DNA of 64,000 nucleotides from Mucilaginibacter rivuli. GTDB taxonomy: Bacteria > Bacteroidota > Bacteroidia > Sphingobacteriales > Sphingobacteriaceae. The notes under the pieces are model-generated. The model was not told where the DNA came from, searched no databases, and was given only the letters and a program-made list of their open reading frames with translations. Each line of letters begins with the position of its first letter. The stretch's first letter is position 1. Position numbers and translations under genes: made by a program. Of the stretch, positions 53,648 to 61,436 are shown piece after piece. The stretch is from NCBI RefSeq assembly GCF_019391655.1, contig NZ_JAHXPQ010000005.1, positions 248,001 through 312,000 on the forward strand. The letters run 5' to 3'.

Positions 53648-55936
53648 ATGGCCAAACGTTTATCATATCTTATTCTCCTTGCAATAATTGCATCGTCATG
53701 CAGTAATATAAAATACCTGCCCGATGGGCAAAAATTGTATACGGGTGCAAATATTACCATTAAAGATAAGAGCGTTAATAAGAAAGAGCAAAAGGCCATA
53801 AAAACAGAGCTATCTTCACTAATAAGGCCACAGCCAAATGCAAAGATATTGGGCCTTCGGTTCAAGCTTTGGCTGCACAACATCAGCAAGGGTAAAAAGA
53901 ATTTCATCTCCCGCTTTATTAATAAACGCGGCGAGCCGCCTGTGCTTTTCAGCGCGGTAGATATTGACCAAAACAGCAAGATATTTCAAAACAGGTTGCA
54001 AAACGAAAGCTATTTCCAGGCGCAGGCCGAAGGCGATAGCGTAGTAAAAGGGCGACGTGTTTCGGTAAACTATACGGTACAAACCGGTCCGGCTTATCAT
54101 ATCAACGAACTGCATTTCCCTACAGATACAGGTAGTTTGGATACCGCTGTAGCGGGAACACGGAGCAGAAGTTTGCTAAAGGTTGGCGATAAATATAACC
54201 TTGATGTAATTAAGGCCGAGCGTGTGCGCATAGATGCCCGTTTAAAAGAAGAAGGATTTTATTATTTTAATGCCGATGATATACTGGTGCAGATAGATAG
54301 TACCAACGCGGGTAAAAACATGGTGAATGAATATGTAACCATTAAACAAGAAACCAATGACAAGGCCTGGGATATTTACACTATTAAGAACATATATATC
54401 TATCCGCGCTATTCGCTCAGGGATACTTCCGTTAAACTGGATTCTGCGAAAAGGTATGACGATTATTTCGTTATCGACCCGAGAAATACCATTCATCCTT
54501 ATGTGTTCCGTAATGTAATGTCGTTCCACCCCGGCGAACCTTATAACCGTGCCGATCATAACCAGGCATTGAGTCGCTTTATCGATTTAGGACCATACAA
54601 ATTTGTAAAGAATAATTTTGTGGATGCATCAGATCCGGGTTCGCCAAAACTGAACGCGTTTTATTACTTAACGCCATATCGTAAAAAATCGTTGCGCTTT
54701 GAATTATTGGGCCGAACAACATCCGCTAATTTTACAGGTACGCAGGCCACACTAAGTTGGAAAAACCGCAACGCTTTTTTTGGTGCCGAGTTATTAACGG
54801 TATCATTACTGGCTAGTTCGGATATTCAGGCCTCGGGGCAAAACAGTGGGTATAATGTGTATCAAACCGGTATCCAAACCAGCCTTACATGGCCACGCTT
54901 TATTACGCCTATGCGGGTAAATTCAAACAGCGATTATTTGCCACGCACCAATTTGCAATTGGAGTACGACTTGACCACACGCACCAACCTCTACAACCTA
55001 AACGCCTTTAAAGCACAATTTGGTTATCAATGGAGGCAGGATAAACACATCAGTCATGACCTGGAACTAACAAGTATTACCTACGTTAGCGCCACTAACG
55101 TTACCAAGCAATATACCGACAGCATAAATAAAACTCAAAACCCAACCTTAAAACACGTTATTGATAACCAACTAACTTTTGGGCCAACGTATAGCTATAC
55201 CTATACCAACACCGCCGAAGATTATAAAACAAACACGTATTTCTTTAATGGAAAGGTTGGTTTATCGGCAAATTTATTGGGTTTGATTAGCGGAGCAGAT
55301 ACCCTTGGCGGGAGGGATAAAAAAATATTCGGCACAAATTATAACCAGTATGTAAAACTGGAAAGCGAATTGAGGTTTTATCACAACATTAACAGCACCA
55401 GTAAGTTTGCAGCACGCTTTTATGCCGGTGCCGGGTTATCATACGGTAACTCTACCCTGATGCCTTACAGCCAGCAGTTTTTTATTGGTGGCTCAAATAG
55501 TTTGCGTGGTTTCAGGGCGCGATCGGTTGGTCCGGGCTCTTACACCCCTACAAATACAAGTGGCATAGGTTTCTTGCCCGATGAGTCGGGCGATATTAAA
55601 CTGGAGGCGAATTTGGAGTACCGCCCCAAACTGTTTAGTATAGTTTATGGTGCTTTGTTTATTGATGCAGGTAATATATGGAACCTAAGATCACATAACG
55701 GTTTAGATGGTGCTGCTTTCGGTAAAAACTTTTTAAGCCAGATAGCCGCCGATGCCGGTTTTGGCCTACGTTTCGACGTAACCGTTTTAGTACTCCGTAC
55801 TGATCTGGGCTTCCCCATCCGCAAACCTTATTTACCCGAGGGCCAACGCTGGGTGATAAACAAAGTGAACTTTTTGGATGGCGGCTGGCGCAGTCAAAAC
55901 CTTGTGTTTAATTTGGCCATTGGGTATCCGTTTTAA
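53648..55936 (+). CDS. tamL: BamA/TamA family outer-membrane lipoprotein (TamL-like)
   Basis: Protein of 762 residues with a lipoprotein signal (lipobox IIASSC, Cys near residue 18), unlike BamA or TamA of Proteobacteria. POTRA-like domains cover about 20-340 (YHINELHFPTDTGS, RIDARLKEEGFYYFNAD, PYNRADHNQALSRF). A 16-strand Omp85 barrel follows, with FFIGGSNSLRGFRARSVGPG (the conserved RGF loop motif) and a C-terminal LVFNLAIGYPF. In Bacteroidota, the lipidated TamA relative paired with TamB is called TamL and works in outer-membrane homeostasis. It sits 3 bp after tamB and is followed by mdh on its own promoter. Confidence 0.92.
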   Translation: MAKRLSYLILLAIIASSCSNIKYLPDGQKLYTGANITIKDKSVNKKEQKAIKTELSSLIRPQPNAKILGLRFKLWLHNISKGKKNFISRFINKRGEPPVLFSAVDIDQNSKIFQNRLQNESYFQAQAEGDSVVKGRRVSVNYTVQTGPAYHINELHFPTDTGSLDTAVAGTRSRSLLKVGDKYNLDVIKAERVRIDARLKEEGFYYFNADDILVQIDSTNAGKNMVNEYVTIKQETNDKAWDIYTIKNIYIYPRYSLRDTSVKLDSAKRYDDYFVIDPRNTIHPYVFRNVMSFHPGEPYNRADHNQALSRFIDLGPYKFVKNNFVDASDPGSPKLNAFYYLTPYRKKSLRFELLGRTTSANFTGTQATLSWKNRNAFFGAELLTVSLLASSDIQASGQNSGYNVYQTGIQTSLTWPRFITPMRVNSNSDYLPRTNLQLEYDLTTRTNLYNLNAFKAQFGYQWRQDKHISHDLELTSITYVSATNVTKQYTDSINKTQNPTLKHVIDNQLTFGPTYSYTYTNTAEDYKTNTYFFNGKVGLSANLLGLISGADTLGGRDKKIFGTNYNQYVKLESELRFYHNINSTSKFAARFYAGAGLSYGNSTLMPYSQQFFIGGSNSLRGFRARSVGPGSYTPTNTSGIGFLPDESGDIKLEANLEYRPKLFSIVYGALFIDAGNIWNLRSHNGLDGAAFGKNFLSQIAADAGFGLRFDVTVLVLRTDLGFPIRKPYLPEGQRWVINKVNFLDGGWRSQNLVFNLAIGYPF

Positions 55937-56054
55937 ACCTTACACAACCTTAGGCTGAAGAAAGGGTAAAAAAAAGAATAACTTATTGTTTTCATTTCCA
56001 AATAAGCTCCCTTTTACTATCTTAGGGCACTAATCCAATATAAATTATAACCAA

Positions 56055-56993
56055 ATGAAAATAACCGTAATTGGTGCCGGTGCTGTAGGTGCAACCTGTG
56101 CCGACAATATTGCCCGCAGAGAATTAGCTGAAGAATTAATTTTATTAGACATTCGCGAAGGTTTTGCCGAAGGCAAGGCTATAGATATGATGCAAACTGC
56201 ATCGTACCTGGGTTTTGATACTAAAATTACCGGTGTAACCAACGATTACGCTGCAACTGCCGGTTCAGAAGTGGTAGTGATCACGTCGGGTTTACCACGT
56301 AAACCAGGCATGACCCGCGAAGAACTGATTGGCACCAATGCAGGCATTGTAAAAAGCGTTACCGAAAACATTGTTAAATACTCGCCAAATACCATCATCA
56401 TCGTGGTTTCAAACCCGATGGATACCATGAATTACCTTACCTTTAAAACATCAGGCTTGCCTAAAAACAAGATCATAGGTATGGGTGGCGCTTTGGATTC
56501 GGCTCGTTTTAAATATTACCTGAGCCAGGAATTAGGCTGCTCACCAGCCGACCTGAACGCTGTAGTTATCGGTGGCCATGGCGATACTACTATGATCCCG
56601 TTGATCAAACACGCTACCTGGAATAGCATCCCGGTTACCCAGTTTTTAAGCCAGGAACAGCAGGATAAAATTGTTGCCGCTACAATGGTTGGCGGTGCAA
56701 CACTAACCAAACTGATAGGCACATCGGCATGGTACGCGCCGGGTGCGGGTACTGCCGCTATGGTAGAGAGCATTGTGCGCGATGAGAAAAAACTGATCTC
56801 GTGCGGCGTTGCTTTAGATGGCGAATACGGCCAGAAAGACATTTCCCTGGTTGTGCCTGTTGTATTGGGCAAAAGCGGATGGGAAAAGATCGTTGATTTT
56901 AAACTAAGCGATGCCGAACAAGCCGAGTTTAACAAAAGCGCCGACGCGGTACGTAATATGAACCAGGTTTTAGCTGATTCAAACTTTATATAA
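56055..56993 (+). CDS. mdh: Malate dehydrogenase
   Basis: Protein of 312 residues of the LDH-like (type 3) malate dehydrogenase group. The NAD motif is VIGAGAVGATCADNIA, and the acid LLDI follows. Substrate loop SGLPRKPGMTREEL carries the Arg that prefers oxaloacetate/malate. The other catalytic sites are NPMDTMNYL, GGALDSARFKYYL with Asp and Arg, and VIGGHGDTTMIPL with the catalytic His. It runs the last step of the TCA cycle. The retropepsin-like gene starts at the very next base after the stop. Confidence 0.97.
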   Translation: MKITVIGAGAVGATCADNIARRELAEELILLDIREGFAEGKAIDMMQTASYLGFDTKITGVTNDYAATAGSEVVVITSGLPRKPGMTREELIGTNAGIVKSVTENIVKYSPNTIIIVVSNPMDTMNYLTFKTSGLPKNKIIGMGGALDSARFKYYLSQELGCSPADLNAVVIGGHGDTTMIPLIKHATWNSIPVTQFLSQEQQDKIVAATMVGGATLTKLIGTSAWYAPGAGTAAMVESIVRDEKKLISCGVALDGEYGQKDISLVVPVVLGKSGWEKIVDFKLSDAEQAEFNKSADAVRNMNQVLADSNFI

Positions 56994-57419
56994 TTGACAG
57001 AAATACCCCTCCAGATAATAGATCTTGAAGACGACGGCTTCCACCCATTGGTGGAAGTTGTTGTTTTTGGCAAGACCCATACCGTGGTTTTAGATACCGG
57101 GGCATCGCGCACCGCGTTCGATAAAAGTATTCTGTTCGAAGCCAATAACGAGGCCGCCTTCCGCGACAGCGAAAAACTATCTACAGGCTTAGGCACCAAC
57201 ACCATGACCTCGGCTACCCTGCTCCTGCACGATCTGCACATCGGCACCTTGCACATCCCAGATTTTGAAGTTGCCGTGCTCGACCTATCCACCATCAACG
57301 TAGCCTACAGGCAATTAAACCTGCCACTTATTTTAGGTGTTTTAGGTGGCGATGTACTGATGAAATACGAAGCTGTAATTGATTACGGCAAACGTGTACT
57401 TTTATTAAAAGACAATTAG
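56994..57419 (+). CDS. Retropepsin-like aspartic protease domain protein
   Basis: Protein of 141 residues, TTG start directly after the mdh stop. It contains TVVLDTGASRTAFDKS with the DTGA active-site motif, and LGVLGGDVLMKYEAVIDY with the matching hydrophobic-Gly-Asp of the second structural element. The size and layout match clan AA single-lobe proteases that dimerise. There is no signal peptide, so it is cytosolic. The zero-base gap suggests translational coupling to mdh. Its 3' end overlaps the convergent operon by about 3 bases (stop codons share sequence). Target unknown. Confidence 0.82.
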   Translation: MTEIPLQIIDLEDDGFHPLVEVVVFGKTHTVVLDTGASRTAFDKSILFEANNEAAFRDSEKLSTGLGTNTMTSATLLLHDLHIGTLHIPDFEVAVLDLSTINVAYRQLNLPLILGVLGGDVLMKYEAVIDYGKRVLLLKDN

Positions 57420-58261
57420 GCCACAATAGTTCGCTTTCTGTACTTCCCTGCAAAGTAAAAGGCAGCATATAATATGATCAGGCCGGTCAGCATACCAAAC
57501 CTCGAAAAGACAGCCCTGTGCAATACACCGCTCCAAACATCGATATACCGGTTAGGCCTGAATGCGAAACTGGCTGCGGTTATTTTACCGGGTGGCAAGG
57601 GATAAATATGGTAAATACGCCTTAACTCATCCTCATCACCCGACCTGCGGTCTTTAGACTGTTTTAGGGTTTCAACCAGTAGTATCATCAGGCTTCTCTT
57701 TTCTATCCAGACGGTTATTTTATCACTATCCGGCCTCGTCCCTGTAATTTTATAGCAACTGGTATTACCTATCACTTCGCTTACATTCAATACAGGATTT
57801 TTTATGGTATTCAGAATATTATCCTTCCCATAAAACTCTTTTAACAGCAATCCCGGTATCAATGGTGCCCCATTCGGAAAAACGTGTTCTGTATCGTGTA
57901 AAACCCAAACCAGGCTTTTATAATCTTTAGTTCTATTGGTATATGCATACCATGTTCTTACTAAACTATCCGAAAGGCGGGTATAAGTATACAGCGAGTT
58001 TTCTTTGCCGTCCTCGTAATATTCAAAAGCAAATTGCCCGGTTTTGTGGTAAGCGGTTTTAAAAAAGTAGGTAAAGTTATATTTTTGATTCTCACCATAG
58101 CTTTCCTCAACCTTTCCCGAATCAACATAACCCGGTAAACCTGCATAATGTTCCTGTGTTTTAAGCAGGATATCCCTCACACCCATGGTGTCGGCAGGCA
58201 CTGTATTTGCAAATACCAAAGCCGACAGTGCTACAAACAAACCGGTTAAACAATACCTCAT
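57416..58261 (-). CDS. Exported, C-terminally membrane-anchored protein, last gene of the PadR operon
   Basis: Protein of 281 residues. A signal peptide (MRYCLTGLFVALSALVFA) is followed by a periplasmic domain of about 210 residues that looks LolA-like: LLKTQEHYAGLPGYVDSGKV, NFTYFFKTAYHKTGQFAFEYY, CYKITGTRPDSDKITVWIEK. A C-terminal membrane helix follows (about 250-270, FGMLTGLIILYAAFYFAG) with a basic tail KYRKRTIVA. So the domain faces the periplasm. It overlaps the preceding gene by 4 bp (ATGA) and ends the operon. A sensor or lipid-binding role is possible but unproven. It is the only member of the operon without the shared N-terminal helical domain. Confidence 0.72.
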   Translation of the reverse strand: MRYCLTGLFVALSALVFANTVPADTMGVRDILLKTQEHYAGLPGYVDSGKVEESYGENQKYNFTYFFKTAYHKTGQFAFEYYEDGKENSLYTYTRLSDSLVRTWYAYTNRTKDYKSLVWVLHDTEHVFPNGAPLIPGLLLKEFYGKDNILNTIKNPVLNVSEVIGNTSCYKITGTRPDSDKITVWIEKRSLMILLVETLKQSKDRRSGDEDELRRIYHIYPLPPGKITAASFAFRPNRYIDVWSGVLHRAVFSRFGMLTGLIILYAAFYFAGKYRKRTIVA

Positions 58262-58962
58262 GCTGTTGCCAATTTAAAATCCGGTTCCATGTCACGGCAA
58301 TCAGCAATTGCCGCGCTTCGTACCACATAGCCTGCCCTGAAAAACACAATGGTTAACATTATCGCAATACTGCCTGTAACAGATGCGGTTGCAAATTTTC
58401 CTTCACCTGCTAAAATCTGTGTAGCAAACCACAACAAATAAGCAAACATTTCTAAGTATATCCATTTAAACAGCACTATATTACTCATCGCCAAAGTATA
58501 ATAGTTTTTGTATTTCCTTGCCTGGCCAAACCTCATTGTCATGGTAATGAGGTATATGGGTACAAAGGGCAAAAAACCTTGAAAAATTGCTCCACTAAAT
58601 GTCCCTGGGATTTCCGGCAGCCGTACTTCGGTATAAAAAAGATAAAGCCATAACACAATTGTAGTACAAGCCACGGCATATTTAAGGTTCAGTTGCGCCA
58701 TCAGCGTTTTTAAAAACATGTTACGGTATTTGTTTACCAGCGATGCTTTTTTGCTTTCTTCAAATATCTTAAAGCTGTTATCGCCAAACTCCATCCGTAC
58801 CATAATGTAAGCGTCTTCCAGGGCCAACCTGTCATCGGCCGTCATCATATCCTGTATGGGATATTTAATGTGTTCGATTATTTCCAGCTGCAAATCGGGG
58901 TATTTACAATCCTGCGCAACATACACCCTTATGGTTTCCAATTGATCGTTACTCAATATCAT
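58258..58962 (-). CDS. Multi-pass membrane protein, fourth (most diverged) paralogue of the PadR operon
   Basis: Protein of 234 residues from the ATG at 58962; an ATG at 58971 would add three residues. The chosen start aligns MILSNDQLETIRVYVAQD with MILTKEQKANIGVLVSNE of the first paralogue, which is also 234 residues long. The cytosolic N-terminal domain (about 1-85) is diverged: YDH has become IEH (LEIIEHIKYPIQD), and DFGG has become EFGD. About four membrane helices follow (YAVACTTIVLWLYLFY, FLPFVPIYLITMT, FAYLLWFATQIL, IAIMLTIVFFRAGYV). It overlaps the preceding gene by 14 bp and the next by 4. No transport or enzyme motif is seen. Confidence 0.72.
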   Translation of the reverse strand: MILSNDQLETIRVYVAQDCKYPDLQLEIIEHIKYPIQDMMTADDRLALEDAYIMVRMEFGDNSFKIFEESKKASLVNKYRNMFLKTLMAQLNLKYAVACTTIVLWLYLFYTEVRLPEIPGTFSGAIFQGFLPFVPIYLITMTMRFGQARKYKNYYTLAMSNIVLFKWIYLEMFAYLLWFATQILAGEGKFATASVTGSIAIMLTIVFFRAGYVVRSAAIADCRDMEPDFKLATA

Positions 58963-59635
58963 AAGCGGCATTGTTTTTAAATTCAGTAAAGTAAACCCTG
59001 AAAAAAATGGCGAAATTTAACATGATTACAGCAACCGCAATACCGCATAGCACTAAAGCAAGCTTATGTAACCATCCAAAATTATCACTGCTAAAACTGA
59101 ACATATAACCAAAAAACAGCACGCCTAAGGATAACGAAAACGGCATTTGTATTTTATCTATAGCCGTTTCTGTTAAAATGCGGTCCTTATAATTCTTCTC
59201 ATGTATGTTGGTACGATACTTTTGTACCATAACATAACACCATGGCACACAGGCGAAAATACAAACAAGTACAAGCGGCATAACAAAACTAAGTTGATAT
59301 ACATTGCACACATAATAAACCGCCACAGGTAAAAGCAGCATGCATAACAGTACAAGGGGGTTACGCAGGTATGCTTTAAGGCAAGCCATATACTTAATAT
59401 TCAGGTCTTTTTTAATATAGCTTTTGCGGCACCTTTCCATCTGCGCCACGCCATGATATCCGCCAAAGTCTTCTTCCAAAATTTTATAGGCTTCGGTATA
59501 CAAATTACCATCAACAACCCGCTCCTGTAATGCTGTCACTACATGGTCGTAAACTTCCTCGAATGTTTCCTGGTACAAAACCACATCCGTCAGGAGTTTT
59601 TTCAGTAATAGTTCATCCAGAGTTGTTAAGTTCAT
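58949..59635 (-). CDS. Multi-pass membrane protein, third paralogue of the PadR operon
   Basis: Protein of 228 residues. The N-terminal domain (about 1-85) has VLYQETFEEVYDHVVTALQE and ILEEDFGGYHGVAQMERCRK, the same order of motifs as the first two paralogues. Then come about four to five membrane helices (LVLLCMLLLPVAVYYVC, FVMPLVLVCIFACVPWCYV, FSLSLGVLFFGYMFSF, LALVLCGIAVAVIMLNFAIF). It overlaps the upstream gene by 4 bp (ATGA). The soluble part is expected in the cytosol because the first helix begins near residue 88 without a signal sequence. Function is unknown. Confidence 0.75.
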   Translation of the reverse strand: MNLTTLDELLLKKLLTDVVLYQETFEEVYDHVVTALQERVVDGNLYTEAYKILEEDFGGYHGVAQMERCRKSYIKKDLNIKYMACLKAYLRNPLVLLCMLLLPVAVYYVCNVYQLSFVMPLVLVCIFACVPWCYVMVQKYRTNIHEKNYKDRILTETAIDKIQMPFSLSLGVLFFGYMFSFSSDNFGWLHKLALVLCGIAVAVIMLNFAIFFRVYFTEFKNNAAYDIE

Positions 59636-60285
59636 CGTGCCATATTTAATTTAAACTCATCCCTGTACAACTTAAAAAACGACAGCACATACACCATATA
59701 AAACACAAAAATGAATATACATACCCCACCGTTCATTTGTATACGATGATTGGCAATGTTCAATAAGTTAAATGTACTGTTCGACAAAAGGGCTGCGATA
59801 AAAATATAGTTATCCTTTACCGATTGCTTTTTATATTCAGCAAAATCCCATTGTTTGTACTTAGCCGAGAGCTTTTTGTAAAGGATAAACAACATGGGTA
59901 CCACCGCGCTTGCCGTGGTAAACTCCAGTAAATACCCACGACTAACCTGGTTGGCTGTTAAAAAATATGCCGCAATAGTAATAATTACGGTAAAACCAAC
60001 TACCGGAAAATTAAAGAACTGCATCATGTGCTGAAAATGTTTTTTCCGCATGGCTATGTTCATCAGCTTAACGCGATCTTTTTCCATTGCCTTCAACTCA
60101 TCACGTCCGCCAAACTCTTCATTAATGATCTTCTTTGCAGTTGCAGTTACGTCAATTTCCGTATCATCAAGTCGCTCAATGGCAGATGCGATATGATCGT
60201 AAACCTCTTCATAGGTTTCACGGTATTTTACTACAAAATTCAACTCATCCTGTAGTTCCTGTAGTTGTTCTTCGGTTAGTGTCAT
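59632..60285 (-). CDS. Multi-pass membrane protein, second paralogue of the PadR operon
   Basis: Protein of 217 residues. The N-terminal domain (about 1-85) contains VVKYRETYEEVYDHIASAIE and INEEFGGRDELKAMEKDR, followed by about four membrane helices (VVGFTVIITIAAYFLTA, FTTASAVVPMLFILY, NYIFIAALLSNSTFNLL, GVCIFIFVFYMVYVLSFF). It overlaps both neighbours by 4 bp. The C-terminus ends in a basic, short tail YRDEFKLNMAR, like YKNEFKKRLAI of the first paralogue. Function is unknown; a signalling role linked to PadR is inferred. Confidence 0.75.
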   Translation of the reverse strand: MTLTEEQLQELQDELNFVVKYRETYEEVYDHIASAIERLDDTEIDVTATAKKIINEEFGGRDELKAMEKDRVKLMNIAMRKKHFQHMMQFFNFPVVGFTVIITIAAYFLTANQVSRGYLLEFTTASAVVPMLFILYKKLSAKYKQWDFAEYKKQSVKDNYIFIAALLSNSTFNLLNIANHRIQMNGGVCIFIFVFYMVYVLSFFKLYRDEFKLNMAR

Positions 60286-60986
60286 ATCGCCAGGCGTTTT
60301 TTAAACTCGTTTTTGTAAACAATCAACCCCGCAATTAAATACAAAGCCAATACAAAGGAAGCGAAGTCTATGATCGTAGCTGCTATGTTTATGAACACCC
60401 GGTGATAATCAGCTTTGAAGATAGAACTGGTTTGGATATACAGAAAGCTGCACAACACCCTAAAAAGCACTAAATAAATATAGCCTTTCCAGGTAATCCG
60501 CCACATTATCTTTATGCTCGCGTTGTTAATGGATGGTTTTCGATTCCTGTTCTTTTTCCTGAGTATAAAATTGCTGATGCTCATTATAATAAAAGAACTA
60601 ATAGTAAGTAAGATAAAGCTCCCGGAAAAAACTGAATTGATATTTAATAATTGGTGCTCATAAAAATAACCGTAAATACTACAAAATGTAATTAAAACCA
60701 ACAATCCCGGCAGTTTAAAAAACCAGTAGAGCTGATCCTTTTGTTTTTGAAACGTCTCTTTCCTTACAATCCGCCTCCTGTTCTCTTCCAGCATTTTTAT
60801 TCCGTAATGCCCGCCAAAATCGTCTTCAAGTATATTACCGTACGCCCGTTGCAGATCGGCTAAGTCCTGCTTTTCCTCTAAGGAAGTGATTACATGGTCG
60901 TAAACCTCCTGGTAAGTTTCATGGTATTCAACCTCATTACTTACCAATACGCCAATATTGGCTTTTTGCTCTTTAGTCAGTATCAT
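60282..60986 (-). CDS. Multi-pass membrane protein, first paralogue of the PadR operon
   Basis: Protein of 234 residues. The cytosolic N-terminal helical domain (about 1-85) has EVEYHETYQEVYDHVITSLE and ILEDDFGGHYGIKMLEENRR. Membrane helices follow (LPGLLVLITFCSIYGYF, SGSFILLTISSFIIMSISNFI, YIYLVLFRVLCSFLYI, IDFASFVLALYLIAGLIVY), with a basic end YKNEFKKRLAI. It begins with a 4-bp overlap with the padR stop, so the two are translated together. PadR genes in Firmicutes are often followed by membrane proteins with a helical HAAS signalling domain; this family looks like a Bacteroidota counterpart. That relation is inferred from context and helix pattern, not from shared residues. Confidence 0.76.
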   Translation of the reverse strand: MILTKEQKANIGVLVSNEVEYHETYQEVYDHVITSLEEKQDLADLQRAYGNILEDDFGGHYGIKMLEENRRRIVRKETFQKQKDQLYWFFKLPGLLVLITFCSIYGYFYEHQLLNINSVFSGSFILLTISSFIIMSISNFILRKKNRNRKPSINNASIKIMWRITWKGYIYLVLFRVLCSFLYIQTSSIFKADYHRVFINIAATIIDFASFVLALYLIAGLIVYKNEFKKRLAI

Positions 60987-61321
60987 TTTGTAGTAGGCTT
61001 CAGGTTCAACAATAATTGCAGTTGATCAATAAAAGCCTGTGCTTCGTCAAGCTTACTTGCAACCCCGTTGCCTCCTTCTTCGGTTAAGCGATAGTATTTC
61101 CGTACCCGGTTATCTACTATCTCAGTAAAAGTTTCCAGCAAGCCTTCAGCCTCCAGCTTGTGCAGGGCGGGGTACAAAGCACCTTCTGTCAGCTTAATTT
61201 CGCCTGCTGTAATCTCTTTTACCTTTTGCGTTATCTCGTAACCATACATTTGGCTGTTATCTTCCAACAGCTTTAAAATAATGGTTTGTAGTGTCCCTTT
61301 TAATAGTGGATTGGTGCTCAT
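60983..61321 (-). CDS. PadR family transcriptional regulator
   Basis: Protein of 112 residues of the short PadR-s2 type. The winged helix has LKGTLQTIILKLLEDNSQMY, GYEITQKVKEITAGEIKLTEG, ALYPALHKLEAEGLLETF and the wing RVRKYYRLTEEG. A C-terminal helix (KLDEAQAFIDQLQLLL) serves dimerisation. It is first in an operon with five downstream genes, linked by overlapping start and stop codons. The 115-bp upstream spacer contains a TACCTTTG box and a long perfect inverted repeat, so it probably represses its own operon. An inducer is unknown. Confidence 0.93.
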   Translation of the reverse strand: MSTNPLLKGTLQTIILKLLEDNSQMYGYEITQKVKEITAGEIKLTEGALYPALHKLEAEGLLETFTEIVDNRVRKYYRLTEEGGNGVASKLDEAQAFIDQLQLLLNLKPTTK

Positions 61322-61326
61322 ACCAA

Positions 61327-61334
61327 CAAAGGTA
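61327..61334 (-). promoter_or_regulatory. -7 box of the PadR operon
   Basis: The minus strand reads TACCTTTG followed by TTGGT (plus strand 61322-61326) and the ATG at 61321, so the leader would be only a few nucleotides. The inverted repeat lies directly upstream. Confidence 0.6.
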
Positions 61335-61335
61335 T

Positions 61336-61374
61336 AAAAATTATATACATAAGAAAATTATGTATATAATTTTT
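61336..61374. promoter_or_regulatory. Perfect 17-bp inverted repeat, candidate PadR operator
   Basis: AAAAATTATATACATAA and TTATGTATATAATTTTT flank a 5-base spacer. PadR-family operators often contain ATGT and ACAT half sites, and both occur here (ATACAT and ATGTAT, separated by about 9 bases). A third TATACAT half site follows at about 61375. The repeat begins one base beyond the padR -7 box and covers its -33 region. It could also affect the divergent DUF885 gene. Confidence 0.7.
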
Positions 61375-61436
61375 TATACATTAAATAATTTCAATTATGT
61401 AACTATCTTTATCAAAGACCTCTAAACATTAACAAC

